From: Chinchilla lanigera
Lineage: Eukaryota; Chordata; Mammalia; Rodentia; Chinchillidae
Direction: 5' to 3'
Assembly: GCF_000276665.1 (NCBI RefSeq)
Contig: NW_004955473.1
Coordinates: 1,441,886 to 1,505,885 of the forward strand
Length of the DNA stretch: 64,000 bases
Both the position numbers and the translations under genes were made by a program. Position 1 is the first letter of the stretch; every line of letters starts with the position of its first letter. Below are positions 11,651 to 21,984 of the stretch, piece after piece. The notes under the pieces were generated by a model. That model was not told the DNA's origin, made no database searches, and saw only the letters and a list, made by a program, of their open reading frames with translations.

Positions 11651-11692
11651 TTAGGCAAGCACTCTGCCACTGAGCTATACTCCTAGCCCAAA
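11651..11692 (-). repeat. ID SINE, reverse orientation, right piece
   Basis: 'ttaggcaagcactctgccac' then 'tgagctatactcctagccca' continues the inverted ID element that stops at 11206, so the LTR between them inserted later. Confidence 0.85.
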
Positions 11693-12097
11693 CTTATCGG
11701 CTACAAACTTTCCCTCTTGGCTTAGACTATACCCTATTATCACCAGGGGAATTTTAAAACTCTCAATGTGCAAGCAGCCATCTAGAGCAATTAGATTAGT
11801 ATCTGGCAACGGGACCCAGGTATGAGTATATTTTAAAACTACCCACTCAAATGGTTCCAGAAAAGGCTGAGACCTGCTACTGAAGTGACAGCACTGGGCC
11901 TGCTGCTCCTCACAGAACACAACCCTAGGAGGCCATGGTGGTGGCAAAGAAGGTTCTTACTTCCAACCCAATTCTTTCCTCTAGCTGGGAAGCAGAAAGG
12001 TGAGGCAAATATATATAAGTGAAGCGCTTCTGAGGCCCCTCTAAGACCAGAGCCTGTGCACTGGACAGTCTGCCACTCAGGCACGCATTCTAGGAGC
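11693..12097. other. No recognised feature
   Basis: No repeat, RNA gene or coding evidence seen. Confidence 0.4.
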
Positions 12098-12150
12098 ACA
12101 TACTCGGCAACTTAGTGAGACCCTATCTCAAAATTTAAGAATAAAAATAA
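12098..12150 (+). repeat. B1-type SINE, 3' end only
   Basis: 'cggcaacttagtgagaccc' and 'tatctcaaaatttaag' are the 3' end of a B1-like monomer with an A-rich tail. The 5' part is missing. Confidence 0.65.
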
Positions 12151-13043
12151 AAGAAATCTGATTAATCCCCACCATTGCCATGAACTATCTATGATTTATA
12201 CTTGGTTATCATGACCCATAAAACCAAGATGCAAACTGTTATGTGTCCAGTGAACGCTGTTGCGAGGTTTTATTTCAATGCTAAGCTCTCTGTAGCCATC
12301 TCTATAACTCTCCACTATCTCACAGTACCAGCATTTTCACAAGTCCAGTGATTGGCACACACCGAGCAGGAAAGTGCTTCCTGATTTTTGGTTCCCTTGA
12401 GTGATGGGTGTTGTCTGATCAGTGAAGTTTAAAGCAGAGTTCTGTGTCTGAGAGATTTGGAACCTTGAGAAATACTGGTCTGGCCCCAGAAGGGAGGGAA
12501 GTGAGACTTCAAGCAGACCTATTTGAATAAAACATGACCAAATTTGCACCTTCCTTGTGTGTTTTTACAACTACTTAATTCCGAGTACCAACAGTGCTGG
12601 TTTCTCATGGAAAGTATAACTGCAACAGGACTGCTGGGAGCCAACATAATAAAAAGGTGGATTTGAGTTGGTTGTGGCTGGCCAAGAATAACAGAACTGG
12701 AGCAGTCCTCTGAGGGAAAGGGGGCTCGCCGAGAATGTGTGGGAAAACAGAGCTACTATGGGCCTCTCCAGCCCAACGTGGGAGAAAAGAGAGTGCCAAC
12801 AAGGAAGAGTTTCAAGACTCTCCCAGGGAGCTCAACTCAGGGCAAAATATAATAGGCTGGCTCTGAAGTCGTTGTCCAAGAGGCAACATCAGTACTTTGA
12901 AGCTGAAGAGAAGCCACAGGACCTGGCTTGGTTCCATGCAACTCCTGCCTAGATACTGGCAAATGGAACCGCCTTAGACCACCACTGTGTCCTTGGCAAT
13001 GGCTGGGGATAGGACTCTCTGGGGCAGAGAAAGTTGAAGGGAG
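12151..13043. other. No recognised feature
   Basis: About 0.9 kb of apparently unique sequence. Short overlapping frames on both strands carry no recognisable domain. Confidence 0.4.
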
Positions 13044-13057
13044 AAAGGAAGGCAAAG

Positions 13058-13145
13058 GGCCGAGGATATAGCTCAGTGGTGCAAGCACCTGCCTGGCAAG
13101 TGCGAGGTCGTGAGTTTGATTCCTGGTACCAAAAAAAAAAAAAAA
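13058..13145 (+). repeat. ID SINE, 5' member of an ID/B1 composite
   Basis: It carries the A box area 'atatagctcagtggtgcaag', then 'cctgcctggcaagtgcgagg' and the B box area 'gtgagtttgattcctgg', ending in an A-rich tail (13131-13150). No target duplication closes directly behind it. The matching right-hand repeat lies beyond the next B1. Confidence 0.9.
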
Positions 13146-13171
13146 GAAAAGTTAAGTGGCATATTTCACCT

Positions 13172-13315
13172 TGCTGGGCATGGTGGTGCATGCCTGTAAT
13201 CCCAGCACTTGGGAGGCTGAGACAGGAGGATTGTTGCAAGTTCAAGGCCAGCCTGGACTGCAAGTGAGCTCAAGGTCAGTCTCAACTGCACAGCAAGAGC
13301 CTGCCTCAAAAAGAC

Positions 13316-13354
<39 letters not shown>
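13172..13354 (+). repeat. Full-length B1 SINE with a 38-base poly(A) tail
   Basis: B1 begins 'gctgggcatggtggtgcatg', contains 'cctgtaatcccagcacttgg' and the duplicated 'gccagcctgg'/'gtcagtctc' block, and ends 'ctgcctcaaaaagacc' plus an unbroken A run from 13317 to 13354. The long pure tail indicates a young insertion. The 12-base repeat 'aaaggaaggcaa' at 13044-13055 and 13352-13363 encloses this B1 together with the upstream ID. Confidence 0.9.
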
Positions 13355-13356
<2 letters not shown>

Positions 13357-13379
13357 AAGGCAAGTAAGCGAAGCCCGGG

Positions 13380-14840
13380 AAGGGCATGATTTGGGTGTTA
13401 CAACTTAATGAATGGTCTTCCCCACAGCCGAGGTAAGGCGATTCCTGTTCGAAGCAGAGGAACAGCTCCCGGCATGTTTATGCAGCTAGTGATTTTGTTG
13501 TCTAAGAAACTTTCTGTTAATCAAGCAGAGTGTATTTTGTTCAGAGTTCAATATTTTTGAAAATAAACATCTGATCTTATTTCACTAGAAATCCATTGTT
13601 GTGGCCTACAGGGAATCTAGTAGAGTTGTTCTCTCTTTAAATGACACATCATATACATTTTCTTTGGCAATTTTTATCCCCTGAAAAAGCATTTTAGAAA
13701 AAGAAATAATCCAAATCACAGCCCCAAACTCTTCATGCTGATAATTATGGCCCTTCCTGATTTTGGTGGTGGCCAGAGAAGTCGCTGAAACTCCAGGGAC
13801 ATATTATGCTTGATCACCATTATTTCTCCTCCTGAAACTGGAGGTTCGGGGAGCGTATAATACCACATGCTTTTCTTAAAAATTTCAGGTTGTTCAGAGT
13901 AACAAGAAGTCCTTCCTAATGGACATAGCTATTTAAACTGATTTTTATGTATTCAATAAGGAAGACTCAACCAAAAGTTCCCAGAACTGAAAGAAATAGA
14001 GGGAAGGTGAGTTTGTACTTGTACTTTTAATTTTTATTTTTTGGTGCTTGGGATTGAGCTTAGCTAACCATGTTACGTGCAACTTTTAAATGCTGTGAAT
14101 GTTTAGACTAATACAGAAATACCCATGCTATAGATCAAAATAAGAGTGAAGGGAAAGAGTACAATTTGAATATGTTTGTCTTTTAACTAACAGCCAACGC
14201 TCTCCCAGAGAAACATTATTGTGAAGTTAATTAAGAATTAATCGTTAATAAACCTTTCACAGTGTGATACCTGACATTTAGTTCTATGAATATTTGCTGG
14301 TTTCAGATGTTTTTTAATTACAAAAAGAGCGCTAGTCCCATAAATGATGCCCCTATGTCTTTTGAATAGTCATTATTGATCTGTGGACATTTTTTCCTAC
14401 TCTGTGACTCATAGGAAAGATCATTCTTCTTATCCTTTTGATGTTTCCAAATAAATCCACAAATTACCAGGAATGGCTGCAGGAAGGGACACTTCTTTGG
14501 AAATATATTTCAGATGGTGGTGTTTTAATATACAGATCAATCTAGCCTAGCACGAAACTTCATTCAGCTTCCTCTCCAGTCTTAGACATAAACACTGGAG
14601 CAATGACTGCCTGGCCCAACTGAAACCATCAGAGTTCCAATGCACAACAAATTAGTTTCACACCAAGGGAAAGGTCATTTCTTTAATCCATGCCTTCTGG
14701 GAATGTACACAAATGTCATTCTTCCCAACCTACGTAATTAAACACTTTAACTGGTGTGGCCATTCACTGTTTATTTTCCCATTGGGTAATGGAGGGACAT
14801 GAGCATCAGATGACACGGGGAATATAGGCACTTGCAGATG
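13380..14840. other. Repeat-poor AT-rich stretch, possible conserved non-coding DNA
   Basis: About 1.4 kb without any recognised transposon, which is unusual here. It contains dense homeodomain-like AT motifs, for example 'gaagttaattaagaattaat' followed by 'cgttaataaacc' near 14221-14252. I see no exon or promoter. Function is inference only. Confidence 0.35.
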
Positions 14841-14844
14841 TGTT

Positions 14845-14940
14845 AGTGAGCGCTCTTTCTCTGTCTCTCTCTGTCTTTGTGTCTTTCTCTGTCTCTGTCT
14901 CTGTCTCTCTCAGTCTCTCTCTCTCTCTCTTTTTCACTTC
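14845..14940. repeat. CT-rich microsatellite with TGTCTC variant
   Basis: An imperfect pyrimidine tract built of 'tctctg' and 'tctc' units, ending in a T run. It encodes only spurious Ser/Leu repeats. Confidence 0.9.
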
Positions 14941-15214
14941 CTCTAAGGAATCTAGGAAAAACTTGCTTCAGACCAGAGAGTAAAAGTCAGCCTCTTAGAG
15001 CTTCTTTGCAAATGTTGCTACTCAGGTTCACCATGTCCCTGTTGGGGAGGTCACTGGATTTAGTTTTGTGATAGCCACAATCCTAACCAAGTGAACTGAA
15101 CACCGGCAGACCACCAGTTGGGCACTTGCTTAGGGCATTAGTCATAGGGCTCACCTGGAAGGTGCAGCATGTGATAAAGGGGAAGGGGAAAGCATGGGAT
15201 GGGAAGCTAATACA

Positions 15215-15410
15215 CAAGCATGCAGTCCTGGCTTTCACATTGTGTGGCCTGGGACCCATTTCCACATCTTCCCAAAGTGCAATTTCTGCATCTCTAAAAT
15301 GGAGACTATACCAGTATCTAGTTCATAGAGTTGTAGTGAAAATTCAATGAGATACAGTACAGGAATAGACCTTAGCATTGTTCTGGCAGGAGGTAATTGC
15401 TCAGTAAACA
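15215..15410 (+). repeat. MIR SINE
   Basis: The order 'cctgggacccatttccacat', 'ctgcatctctaaaatggag', 'catagagttgtagtgaaaat', 'tcaatgagata' and 'gcattgttctggc' is that of a plus-strand MIR. MIR is an ancient pan-mammalian tRNA-derived SINE. Confidence 0.8.
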
Positions 15411-15654
15411 GATACCCTGTCTCTATCTATATACAAAAGAAGACCCCAGTGCCTACACTGAGATAGGCACTATAGTTAAGATGGGGCGGGTGGAAGGACT
15501 TCTGCAGTGGCTGGTGAAGTTCTATTTCATATCCTAGGTGGGAGTTACAGGAATTCACTGAGTCATATGTTTGCTCTATGTGGTTTTCTGGATCTGAGTG
15601 TTATTTTAATAAAAGTATTACAGTAAATAAAGAGAAAGGAACAAGTATTTGTTC

Positions 15655-15840
15655 TAGGAAGGAAGGAGGGAAGAAATGAAAGAGGGAAGGAAGGAAGGAG
15701 AGAGGGAGGGAGGGAGGAGAGGGAAGGAAGGAGGGAGGGAAGGGAGGGAGGGAAGGAAGGTGGGAAAGGAAGGTGGGAAAGGAAGGGAAGAGGGAGGGAG
15801 GGAGGAAGGGAGGGAGAAAAAAAAGGAAGAAAGCAGCATA
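15655..15840. repeat. GGAA/GGGA polypurine tract
   Basis: Nearly 190 bases are pure purine on the plus strand, made of ggaa, ggga and gggaggga units. The minus-strand reading gives spurious Pro/Ser/Leu repeats. Confidence 0.95.
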
Positions 15841-16265
15841 AGGCAGAGGAAGAGAAAAGTACAGCAATAGAAAAGATCCCACCACACCGGTGTCCAGAGA
15901 TTAAAGAGATGCGCCATGGCCACTAGCCCAGAGCCAGACAGGTAGCTGGTGTCAGAGTGCTCAGGCTGGCTGTGTGCAAGCATGGCCAGAGCTCTGTGGG
16001 ATCCAGCATTAAGCAGGAACGCCAACGGGAATTGACCCTGAGGCTAGGATGGCAAGGACGCAGTGCTATTTCTGAGAAGATGAAGGGCTTGAATGACAGA
16101 AGCAATGCACCAGGTATCTGCAAAAAGGTGCCCTGAGTTACTGAGCTGTGGCTTCCACAACTGCCCTTGAACAAGGAGAGGAAGTGGGCTGCCCCTCCTG
16201 ACTCCTGCCTGCCAGGAAAAAAGTTGATTTCCCATGAGGCCAACGGAGAGGACTCCTTTCTCTCA
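15841..16265. other. No recognised feature
   Basis: Unrecognised sequence. Overlapping short frames on both strands were not accepted as genes. Confidence 0.4.
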
Positions 16266-16267
16266 TC

Positions 16268-16545
16268 CTATTCAACTTTGCCACCAATGACACATTGTCA
16301 CTCTCCTTTCTCATTCCTCCTGCCACTTAGGCCTCTCCCCGGCTTCCTTCTCCTGCTCCATTGTCTCTGCCAGCCCTTTCCACCTCCCAGGGTTCTCGCC
16401 TGAGCCCTCTTGTCCTCTCCTCTGCCTCCTACCTGGTAAGCTCATCCACTCCCACAGCTTCCACTCTGTGTCTGTGCCACGCCAGCCAACTCTACCCCCA
16501 CTCCTGGTCTCCACCTTAGGCCTCATGCTTTCCCTCCTTCTAACC
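16268..16545 (+). mobile_element. Possible LINE-2 fragment
   Basis: The segment 'gtaagctcatccactcccac' followed by 'agcttccactctg' fits the L2 reverse-transcriptase region at DNA level. The rest is only pyrimidine-rich, so the boundaries are uncertain. Confidence 0.45.
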
Positions 16546-17850
16546 ATTTATTTGGGTCAGATCCACTTGGGTATCCTGAAGTCCACAACCTTAAGAAGTC
16601 CACTTGCTTTGTAGTCTGCATTTCATGAAATCCTCCTAGGACCTCCGTACTAACCCAAGGTTCTCCCGGCTGCACCAAGGGGGGAACCTTCAAGTAGGCC
16701 ACCAGCTCTTGCTCCACATCACCAAGACCCAATGTGAGACAGCCCTGGGCCCTCTGCTGATGCACTCAGCCCAGACCTGGAGCTCTACCACCTTGTCCTG
16801 TCACCACTGCATTTCCCAAACTGTCGCTACCCACACAGACTCCAGCCTCTCATGCTAATTCCTACCTACTTTCCTCTGTAGAATTTAGGGCAGGTGTTGC
16901 TCTTCTGGCATACACCCCTGGGAACCCTAGAATGAAACCTTCTCCTGTTATACCATGAACCTCATTGGTCCTATTCAGTCCAGATTAGAACACTAATGGT
17001 TATGCTTGATGCTGTTTTTTCACTTGCCCCAGTCTTGTTTTGAGGAACTAGACATCTACCCCATAGGGAGGGATTCTCTCTGAGGCCACATGGGCCACTA
17101 CTATTGTTGTCCCATTAAAGGTAATGGTGGACATTTGCCAAGGCCTTGACTACCTCTTAGAGCATGCACCTGGCAGGATCATAAACAAGTTATATAGAAG
17201 GAAGAGAGATAGCTGCTGTGGGGTGGACATCTCTCCACAGATGTCAGGTGAAAGTCAGACATTCAGGAAGACGTCTTTGCATGAAGGAAGACTGTATCCA
17301 TCACTGAACAATGCCATTGTTTACCAGTGCTGAGTCAGGAGAAAACCAAGTCTGAGTCCCAGCCCTCCCTACATGACCTATCCTGAGCTCTACAAAGAGT
17401 CAGCAATTGCTTCTGAATGCTTGTGGAATGACAGAGTGCAAAATCTCTATGTGGACCTGTGTGAAAACAGACGCTGGCCCAAGAGACTTACTATAGGACT
17501 CCTCCCAAAGCCCTGTACTTCACAGCTGGACAGAATCTGCTTCAGATCCTCATGCCCCACCTGGCCACATTTTAATACCAGCCACTCCAAAAAGACACCA
17601 GCCTCCTCAGTCCTTCTCCCATTCTATGCTAACCAGCCAGGGTCCCCGGCTCTTTTTCCTAGCACCTCAGAAAAGCAGAATCCACAAGTCCTTCTTTCTT
17701 TTTTCCCTTATTCTGTTCATTTCGAGCTCAGAAGTTCAAATCTGTCCTATTAAATGGATCTATTTATTTGCATCTTCCCCACCACATGTTCTTCTCCAGC
17801 AAATGGCACCAGCATCCACTAATGCAATCCAGTCAAGGCCTCCTTCTTTG
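16546..17850. other. No recognised feature
   Basis: About 1.3 kb without a repeat I can name. The longest frame (17373-17753, 126 codons) has no recognisable domain and overlaps another frame on the same strand. Confidence 0.4.
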
Positions 17851-17852
17851 GT

Positions 17853-18685
17853 TTGATAACAGCTTTATTGAGGCACAATTCATATGTCATACAATTAAAC
17901 TCCTTTAATTATACAATTTAGTAGTCTTTAGTACATTGACCAAGTTGTGTAACCTACACCATGATCTAAGTCCAAAATATCTGCATAGACCCCAAAGGAA
18001 ACTCAACACCCCTTAATAGTTATTCTGCATTGGCCTCTGCCCACATCATTTGACAATCATTAATCTGCTTTCTGCCTCTATGGAATTGACTATTCTGAAT
18101 ACTGCACATAAATGGAGTTATACAACATGTGGCCTTTCGTGTCTGGCATCTGCAATTTAGGTGTAATGTTTTAAAAGTTCATCCATGTTATGACATGCAA
18201 CAGTAATTCATTCCTTGTTTTTATGGCTGACTAATATTCCATTGTATGAGTATAAATTTTGTTTACTTCTTCATCAGTTAATGGGCATTTGGATGGTTTC
18301 CACCTTTTGGCTATTGTGAATACTGCTGATATGAACATTTGTGTACATGTTTTTGTTTAAACATGCTTAAAGTATCTTGGGTATATGCCTAGGGGAGGAA
18401 TTGAAGGTCATTTGGTAATTCTGTTAAACTTACTGAAGAACCACCAAACTGTTTTCTAAGGTGGCTACAAGATTTTACATTCCTGCCAGCAGTGTATGAG
18501 AACTTCAATTTCTCTGTATCTCAGCCAACACTTGTTATTTTCCATTTTAAAAAATTACATCCATCCTAGTGGGTGTGAAGAAGTACCTCATTGTGGTTTT
18601 GATTTGCATTTCCCTAATGACTAATGGTGTTGAACATCTTTTCATGTGCTTGCTGGCCATTTGTATATCTTCTTTGGAGAACAAT
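17853..18685 (-). mobile_element. Old LINE-1 3' end, minus strand
   Basis: On the plus strand the inverted old L1 3' UTR comes first ('cagctttattgaggcacaat') and the inverted ORF2 tail follows ('tattccattgtatgagtat', 'gggcatttggatggtttcca', 'ggctattgtgaatactgctg', 'agtgtatgagaacttcaatt'). It is 5'-truncated and full of stops. Confidence 0.85.
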
Positions 18686-18719
18686 AATTCTTGATGAAAC
18701 AACTTCCTTGTTTTTGGAT

Positions 18720-19125
18720 TTTTTTTTCCCTACCATTCTTTTGTGTTTTCTTCTACTTCTTAGTCTCATTCATGGGCTCTTTCTGCTCTTCCCATTGCTC
18801 CAATTTGATCTTCCTTATGGTTGTGTCCTCTGTATTGTTTTGTTTCCACTAAACACACTATCTTTGGGTGATGTCATCTGCCCCATGGCTTCACTTCTGT
18901 CTCCAAGCTGGCAACACCCAATCATCATCTTCAGCCCAGAACTCTCTCCTGGGCTCCAGGCCCATACATCCAGTTGCCTCCCAGATGGCTCTACTTGGGC
19001 GTCTCACAGCGCACCACATACTCAACATGCCCAGACAGTGCTTACCCTAATCCCACAAGTCCAGACCTACCTACTCAGTCACAAAATCCCCAACCCCCAG
19101 CATCTTCTTTGGGTCCTTGTGCCAT
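18720..19125 (+). mobile_element. LINE-2 ORF2 fragment
   Basis: The +3 reading contains 'SPELSPGLQAHTSSCLPDGS', which fits the post-palm part of L2 reverse transcriptase. DNA landmarks such as 'ctctcctgggctccagg' and 'ccagttgcctcccagatgg' agree. The L2 copy resumes at 19470 and again at 20079, so it is one broken insertion of about 1.7 kb. Confidence 0.75.
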
Positions 19126-19139
19126 ATTTCTTTGCTTTT

Positions 19140-19246
19140 GTTTGCTTTTTGAGACAGTGTCTTGCTACATAGTTGAGCCTGGCCTCCAATCCATGGTCCT
19201 CCTGCCTCAGCATCTGGAGTGGCAATGTGAACCACCACACTTAACT
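19140..19246 (-). repeat. B1-like SINE, reverse orientation, in L2
   Basis: 'tttttgagacagtgtcttgc', 'tcctcctgcctcagcatctg' and 'aatgtgaaccaccacac' are inverted B1 landmarks. It interrupts L2 sequence. Confidence 0.75.
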
Positions 19247-19469
19247 CCTCATTCTATATCTCTAAGCAGTCACATCAGCCTGTAGATTCTGCTTTGGACA
19301 TCTACAAATAGAAAATAATCCCAACAAAGATTTGATGGAAGTTTATTACTTTAAGTAATAAAATATGCAAGCAGAGAATACTCAAACTGTTTTCAATTCA
19401 TGTAAGTAATTCACCTGCATGAACTCTACCTCCAAGATCAGGTGTGGAAGGTAAGGAACTTATTTCTGA

Positions 19470-19624
19470 GTTCAGTTTCACTTCTCTTCCTGCTTACTGT
19501 CCCTTCCTTGGTCCATGCCCTCATTATCGCTCATCTAGACTATGAGAAGTGTCTCCTAGTTGACCTTCCTGCCTCCTGTCACCCTAGTCCTGAAATTTAT
19601 TCTCTACATTGATGACAGGTTAAT
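19470..19624 (+). mobile_element. LINE-2 fragment (continuation)
   Basis: 'tcattatcgctcatctagac' followed by 'tatgagaagtgtctcctagt' and 'tgaccttcctgcctcctgt' is the L2 section downstream of the 18720-19125 piece. It ends where an LTR was inserted. Confidence 0.7.
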
Positions 19625-20078
19625 TGTGTCAGTTAGAGTTCGCTGGAATAACAAAGTAGGTTTATAGTGGAATGCCAAAGGCCCCGCTGTACACTGGAGA
19701 GCTGAATGATGCAGTCAAGGGTGGAAGGCCTGGAGCTCATTGCAGAGTTCTGTTGGAATCTGTGTCAGAAAGCTAGGAAGCTAAAGGGTCTATGGTGGTA
19801 GGCTGAAGAGTCTATACTAGAAGGATGAAGAGTTTGCGCTGGAAGCCAAGAGATGGATATCCAAAGGTGACAGTGAAGACTGGAGCTCCTCCAAAGTAGC
19901 AAAAGCAAGACTTCCTTCTTCTTTCCCTTTTTATTCCATTCAGACTATATGCATATTTGTTGGGGTCACTCATACCCAGAATGGGTCTTCCCTCTTCCAT
20001 AAGTTCATCATTCAGTCACACTCAGAATTATGCTAAGCTGGGTATTTTTACTCAAGTTGACACAATGGTTAACTATCA
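19625..20078 (-). mobile_element. Solo ERVL-type LTR (MLT2-like), minus strand
   Basis: The inverted right edge 'gacacaatggttaactatca' corresponds to the characteristic 'gttaaccattgtgtcaac' start of MLT2-like ERVL LTRs. The other edge is 'gtgtcagttagag'. Repeated 'agcct/agctt' pyrimidine blocks in the middle also fit. No clear 5-base target duplication remains. It splits an L2 element. Confidence 0.65.
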
Positions 20079-20440
20079 AAAGAAACTTGCAAAAACAGCT
20101 CATTATATCATACTCATCTTTAAAACTTCAGTGATTCTCCTTTAATTATACCTACAGACTAAAACATAAATTCCTAGGTGAGTATTGGAGACACCTCATG
20201 GTCAGCTCACATCTACTCTTCTAGACACAATTCTTATCCCTCCAGCCACTCTAAACTACCTGCCAGGCTGAGAACATGCTAGAGTTTTTAACCCTCCAAC
20301 TCTTTGCTCATGTTTGTGTTCTATCTGTCTAGAATGGACCAGCCCTCCCTTATTTTCTTCCTGTCCCACTACAAAAAACTGACCAACTTTTTTTTCCAAG
20401 ATCCCATATAAAACATAATCTCTCTGTGAATGTTTGAGTT
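20079..20440 (+). mobile_element. LINE-2 fragment (3' continuation)
   Basis: 'aaaacttcagtgattctcc', 'ctcatggtcagctcacatct' and 'ccagccactctaaactacc' follow the order of the L2 ORF2 end and 3' region, continuing the copy broken by the LTR at 19625-20078. Confidence 0.65.
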
Positions 20441-20800
20441 TTCTAGACAGAGGTCATCACTGAATTCCATTTAGTGCAGCTAGCATGTACTCAGTTCCTG
20501 TTAAATGGCATGCAATGTTAGGCTCAAGCACCGTAGTGATCAAACACACAGATCCTCCCCTGAAGGAGCTTGGAGCAGACTGGGGAGGCCAAGTTAAGAA
20601 GAAATGACAATAGGTGTAGTGAGCGCTGTGATAGGGGCTTGCAGGAAGGGTAATGGAAACACCTAGCAGGAGACCAATAAATTTGCTGGAGGGGTCAGAA
20701 AAAAGTACAATGAGGAGATGAAATGTGATCTCTCTGAAAAGAAATTTCAATATGAGATAGAAGATGCACAAGGAGAGGGCTGCAGAAGGAAAGTCCTCAG
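20441..20800. repeat. Possible ancient dispersed repeat, unnamed
   Basis: 'gtgatcaaacacacagatcc', 'ctgaaggagcttggagcag' and 'gtgagcgctgtgataggg' resemble an old mammalian interspersed repeat often found in introns. The family was not resolved. Confidence 0.35.
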
Positions 20801-21020
20801 TTCAGATTGCAGCACACTCAGTTTGGGGAACCTGTTGGAGGTCCAGGAGAAGACGTTGAGGATGCAGTTGGTGTGACAGAAGGGCTGGAAGCTAATGCCA
20901 TGATGACATTAGTAGTTGTTTGGGATGATGCTATGAAGTGTCCCTGTGCCTGTGGGATAGGACATAGAATAGGTTTGGGGGAAAGGATTCAGAGAAGAAG
21001 CATCATAAAACAGAAGTGGA

Positions 21021-21216
21021 GCTGGGCATGATGGTACACACCTGTATTCCAGCAGAGGCAGGAGGATCCCAAGTTCAAGCTCAATCTGGGCAACACAGCA
21101 ATTTAGTGAGACCGTTTCTCAAAATAAAAATATTTTTAAAAGACTGGGGATGTAACACACTCAGTGTAATGGCCTGAGGTTCAATTCCCAACACTGCAAA
21201 AAGAAAGAAAGAAAGA
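21021..21216 (+). repeat. B1-ID dimeric SINE
   Basis: B1 part 'gctgggcatgatggtacaca' to 'gaccgtttctcaaaataaaa', then ID part 'actggggatgtaacacactc' to 'ggttcaattcccaacactgc' and a (AAAG)n tail. Confidence 0.85.
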
Positions 21217-21239
21217 GGCTTTTCTCTAAAAGTTTTTGT

Positions 21240-21330
21240 AGATTTGTAGATTTAGCTTAGTGGTAGAGCCCTTATCTAACAAATGTGAGGCCCTGGGCTC
21301 CAGTCCTCAGCACCAAAAAATTTAAAAATA
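21240..21330 (+). repeat. ID SINE
   Basis: 'gatttagcttagtggtagag', 'aaatgtgaggccctgggctc' and 'cagtcctcagcaccaaaaaa'. It lies directly beside two other SINEs in the same orientation. Confidence 0.85.
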
Positions 21331-21380
21331 GTTAAATTAACTACAAAAACAACTTTAAAAGATAACAGTTTTGTAAACAG

Positions 21381-21472
21381 GGCAGGGGTAGCTCAGTGTT
21401 AGAGTACTTGCTTAGCATGTACAAGGCCCTGAATTCCATCCCCAGCACAGCCAAAAAAAAAAAAAAAAAAGT
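21381..21472 (+). repeat. ID SINE with poly(A) tail
   Basis: 'ggggtagctcagtgttagag', 'ttgcttagcatgtacaaggc' and 'cctgaattccatccccagca', followed by a run of 18 A. Confidence 0.88.
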
Positions 21473-21970
21473 TTGCAAACCACTAAGGTCAGCACAATTG
21501 CTTTGCCACCAAGCTCATATTAGAATCAGGTCCTGTGGCAACCAAATCAGGGACAGACTAGAACATGTTTCTGGAAAAGTGTGACCAAATGGGCTTGGAA
21601 CACACTGTGTGTATTTCACTCCTAGCCATTAGTGTGCTGAAGTCAGGCGAGTAGAAGGTGGGGAGTGAGACCCGGAGAAGCCAGGCTGCCAGTGCTTCTG
21701 CAGCTGTCATTTGGTGCCTGGGTCAGGAGATGAGTCAGATCTTGTTTAAGAGTCTTGTGCACAACCCGCTGGACCCTGGGCATTCACAAATGGAGACTCT
21801 GGGAAGCAAATGGGTGCTGCTTTAGTCAGGGAAGGTCTGCTGAAGACCAAATGTCTTCTCACTTGGCACGGATGTCCCCAGGGATAGCTTTTTCTTTCAG
21901 TTAGTACTGTGTTATATTTGCTTAGAATCACATTTTATCCATTTACCCATTCTTAGCCCAGCTATCAATC
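21473..21970. other. No recognised feature
   Basis: Unique-looking sequence, moderately GC-rich. Nothing recognised. Confidence 0.4.
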
Positions 21971-21984
21971 CATCTCATTGTTTT

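Noticed and set aside
15601..16025. Minus-strand frames of 94 and 123 codons rich in Pro, Ser, Leu
   Set aside because: Most of their length is the GGAA polypurine tract read in reverse. There is no domain and no splice context.
18624..19172. 182-codon plus-strand frame
   Set aside because: It starts in an inverted L1 end, passes through L2 and stops in a B1 SINE. A mosaic of repeats is not a gene.
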